A stretch of DNA of 64,000 nt, from contig OX639973.1 of the NCBI GenBank assembly GCA_951828385.1, positions 4,641,200-4,705,199 of the forward strand, written 5' to 3'. This DNA comes from an uncultured Poribacteria bacterium (lineage in GTDB: Bacteria; Poribacteria; WGA-4E; WGA-3G). Under the pieces are notes generated by a model. It was not told the origin of the DNA. It made no database searches and saw only the letters and a list, made by a program, of their open reading frames with translations. Position numbers and translations under genes: made by a program. This document shows positions 62,195 through 64,000 of this stretch, piece by piece (the stretch's first letter is position 1; the number at the start of each line of letters is the position of its first letter).

Positions 62195-64000
62195 TTAGCG
62201 TTTTGGGGAAAACTGAGTGTTCCCGCGCATGGCTTCAAGGCGACTGATGATAACTGTGACATGTCCGCTCAGCCGATTTTGCCTCGCTATGTATGGAAAC
62301 TCTTCGCGGAAAGTTTGCCATAACTGTCCACCGCGACTTTTAGCAACGAGACAGGTCAGCAGCACAAGATTATCTCCGTAAATATCGTGTGTTGAGAGTG
62401 CTGCTTGTAGTGCCTTATCGTTTCGTGCAGACGGCTTAAGCAAGCCTTCAGCAATCAGACGCGCTGTTTTCATGCTTATATAAGCGTTTGTATCCATTTT
62501 CATCAGCAGTGACTTCGTCAGATCTTTGTTTGCATCCCCTTGACGCGCCAGTACAGCATACAGTGTGCTGAGATAAGCGGACAAGTTATCTTGCAGCTTC
62601 GGCAGCTTGATCTTGCTTACCTTCGAGAGCACACGTTCAGAGAGTGCTGTCAGTTCAACATCGGTTGGAACTGCTTGGGCTGCCGTGCGAATACACCAGG
62701 CAGAACGGACCACAATGTACTGGTTTCCGCCGGTGATGATTGCTTCAAGTAGCGGATCTTCCCAAGCCTTTTGGAGCGTCGTGAGTGCCTCTTTGTCAAC
62801 TTTACCATCAATTGCGCCTGCCAAAAGCCGCCAAGACGGTACGACCAAAGACTTTCTTAAAAATTCCGGTTGCACAGAAGTTCTTTCTACTTCGGAGAGC
62901 ATCGCAGATGCCTCAGGATTTGCAGCATCTACCTGTAACGCTTCAACAGCTGGACCTCTATCAACAACACTCTGCCGTTCAGTTGGCGCAGCAGAGGCCA
63001 TAGGGGCACTACGTCTTGCCATTCGCCTCCGGCTGGAAGCGGCAACCGTTGTGCCCTGATTGTAGAATCCTTGGTAATCAGTGCCTTCCGGCAAGGGAAC
63101 AGGCACCACAACCTGCCGAGGTGCTTTCGCTTCTTGATTGATCGGTTGCATGTCATTCTCGTCTACAGCGACGAAACTCGTGTATTGCGTCATCAACCGA
63201 TGGGTGAGCGCAATGTTCGTGATTTCCTCAATAATTTCCGGCGCACCCGCGGCATGTAACCGTGCAGAAATGTCTTCGATTTTCTTACGCGCCCACACTT
63301 TTGACAGAACATCGTGTGCCGGTTGTGCGTCCGGAAGTGTCACATGTAACTTATATTTTAGCGGTTTCCCCTCTGCGCTGCCGGAAAGTTCAATTTTTTG
63401 ACTGCCACCTGCACCATAGCGTCCAAACATAAGTACCGGACGACCCGCCCAAAGTTCAGGGATCCGCCGCGGGTAGGTCTCGTAGACAGAGAGTCCGTTC
63501 CAATCAATCTGGATTTTGGCGAGTTGCGCGCGATGGATACGCTCAGCGATCTGCGCGACAAGTGGTCCGGGATCGGTGTTAAGTGCGATCACGTCTGCCA
63601 ACCCGCCACCGTGTTTTGCCACGCCGTCAATCAGATAGCGGTTCGGCGATGTGCCGATGCCGAGCGCCGAAAAACGGATCTGATCCCCCGCCCGCCTGTC
63701 AATCTCAGCGATAATTTCCGCTTCGTTGCCGATGTAGCCATCAGTGAGCATGACGACGATGCGGACCCGTTCTCGGTCAACAGGTTCGTTGAGCACCAAC
63801 TTAATCGCTTTCAGCATCTCCGTCCCGCCGCCGCCCCGTATCCGTTGTGTGAAATTAAGGGCGTGTTCAATGTTTGCTTGCGTCGCTGGCACCGATTTTT
63901 CAAACAGTTTAGCTGCACGATTTGAGAAGGTGATCACCTGCACGGTATCCTTCGGTTTGGTAAGTCGGAGGAAATGGTGCATCGTCTCTTTCACTTTTTG
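62195..64000 (-). CDS. VWA-domain protein, N-terminus beyond window edge
   Basis: A minus-strand frame runs from the window edge to the stop at 62195. What is seen starts inside a von Willebrand A domain (VQVITFSNRAAKLFEKSVPA, then ERVRIVVMLTDGYIGNEAEI with a MIDAS Thr/Asp). The MIDAS DxSxS and any VIT domain would lie outside. A ~400-residue C-terminal part is partly low-complexity (VAASSRRRMARRSAPMASAA). It looks like a VIT/VWA secreted protein as found in planctomycete-type genomes. The first in-window Met (63994) is not taken as the start. Confidence 0.75.
   Translation of the reverse strand, partial: QKVKETMHHFLRLTKPKDTVQVITFSNRAAKLFEKSVPATQANIEHALNFTQRIRGGGGTEMLKAIKLVLNEPVDRERVRIVVMLTDGYIGNEAEIIAEIDRRAGDQIRFSALGIGTSPNRYLIDGVAKHGGGLADVIALNTDPGPLVAQIAERIHRAQLAKIQIDWNGLSVYETYPRRIPELWAGRPVLMFGRYGAGGSQKIELSGSAEGKPLKYKLHVTLPDAQPAHDVLSKVWARKKIEDISARLHAAGAPEIIEEITNIALTHRLMTQYTSFVAVDENDMQPINQEAKAPRQVVVPVPLPEGTDYQGFYNQGTTVAASSRRRMARRSAPMASAAPTERQSVVDRGPAVEALQVDAANPEASAMLSEVERTSVQPEFLRKSLVVPSWRLLAGAIDGKVDKEALTTLQKAWEDPLLEAIITGGNQYIVVRSAWCIRTAAQAVPTDVELTALSERVLSKVSKIKLPKLQDNLSAYLSTLYAVLARQGDANKDLTKSLLMKMDTNAYISMKTARLIAEGLLKPSARNDKALQAALSTHDIYGDNLVLLTCLVAKSRGGQLWQTFREEFPYIARQNRLSGHVTVIISRLEAMRGNTQFSPKR

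Overview
The window is a bacterial chromosome segment of roughly even base composition, densely coded, with genes on both strands. No rRNA or tRNA gene was recognised. The gene content (FG-GAP/UnbV protein, malectin-like secreted proteins, a redoxin/cytochrome/copper-monooxygenase fusion, alkaline-phosphatase-superfamily enzyme, mandelate-racemase-like and Gfo/Idh/MocA enzymes, giant TPR protein) together with many small mobile repeats suggests an uncultured planctomycete-like or Candidatus Poribacteria-type lineage. That assignment is an inference from gene content only. Most recognisable promoters share one form, TTGACN-N17-TATAMT, with a strict 17-bp spacer.

Layout. 0-8 kb: a giant TPR protein (partial), an ECF sigma/anti-sigma pair, a lipoprotein with tandem promoters and a long leader, and dprA. 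8-19.6 kb: two TnpB-only IS605-type elements, a 150-bp MITE beside each, LivG/LivF ATPases with lgt, a sulfotransferase-like gene, a UPF0182 membrane protein, and a 1.4-kb gene-poor zone with five consensus promoters. 19.6-29.1 kb: the redoxin/heme/copper fusion, a YihY protein, a methyltransferase, rpsU with a dsRBD gene, a TauE-like exporter that seems to start at ATC, a MocA-family dehydrogenase, and groESL behind a sigma-54 promoter. 29-39 kb: a minus-strand run (aminotransferase, phosphatase/sulfatase-like enzyme, metallopeptidase, lipoprotein, glycosyltransferase), rimI with an isochorismatase-like hydrolase, two tandem malectin paralogues, and the UnbV protein. 39.3-45.3 kb: the conserved rnpA-yidD-yidC-jag-mnmE block, headed by an HNH gene and interrupted by a ~330-nt highly structured element that looks like an RNA. 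45.4-52.3 kb: a thioredoxin-TPR gene with an in-frame TGA exactly at the first redox cysteine, then rluB, HAD, pdxJ, a nuclease-like gene, gdhA and an NHL propeller. 52.4-64 kb: glnE, a defence-like block (AAA ATPase-nuclease, type ISP-like restriction-modification enzyme, HicB remnant hit by two MITEs), an enolase-superfamily gene and a partial VWA protein.

The most notable items are: (1) the probable selenocysteine thioredoxin at 45385-46299 with a bacterial-SECIS-like hairpin; (2) the structured RNA candidate between yidC and jag, possibly an orphan HEARO/IscB-type omega RNA; (3) a leader upstream of both divergent tnpB genes with nested stems and a 7-bp pseudoknot whose two strands differ completely yet stay complementary; (4) a MITE family whose two copies both inserted into -10-like TATANTTA octamers; (5) sigma-54 control of groESL; and (6) an apparent ATC initiation codon.
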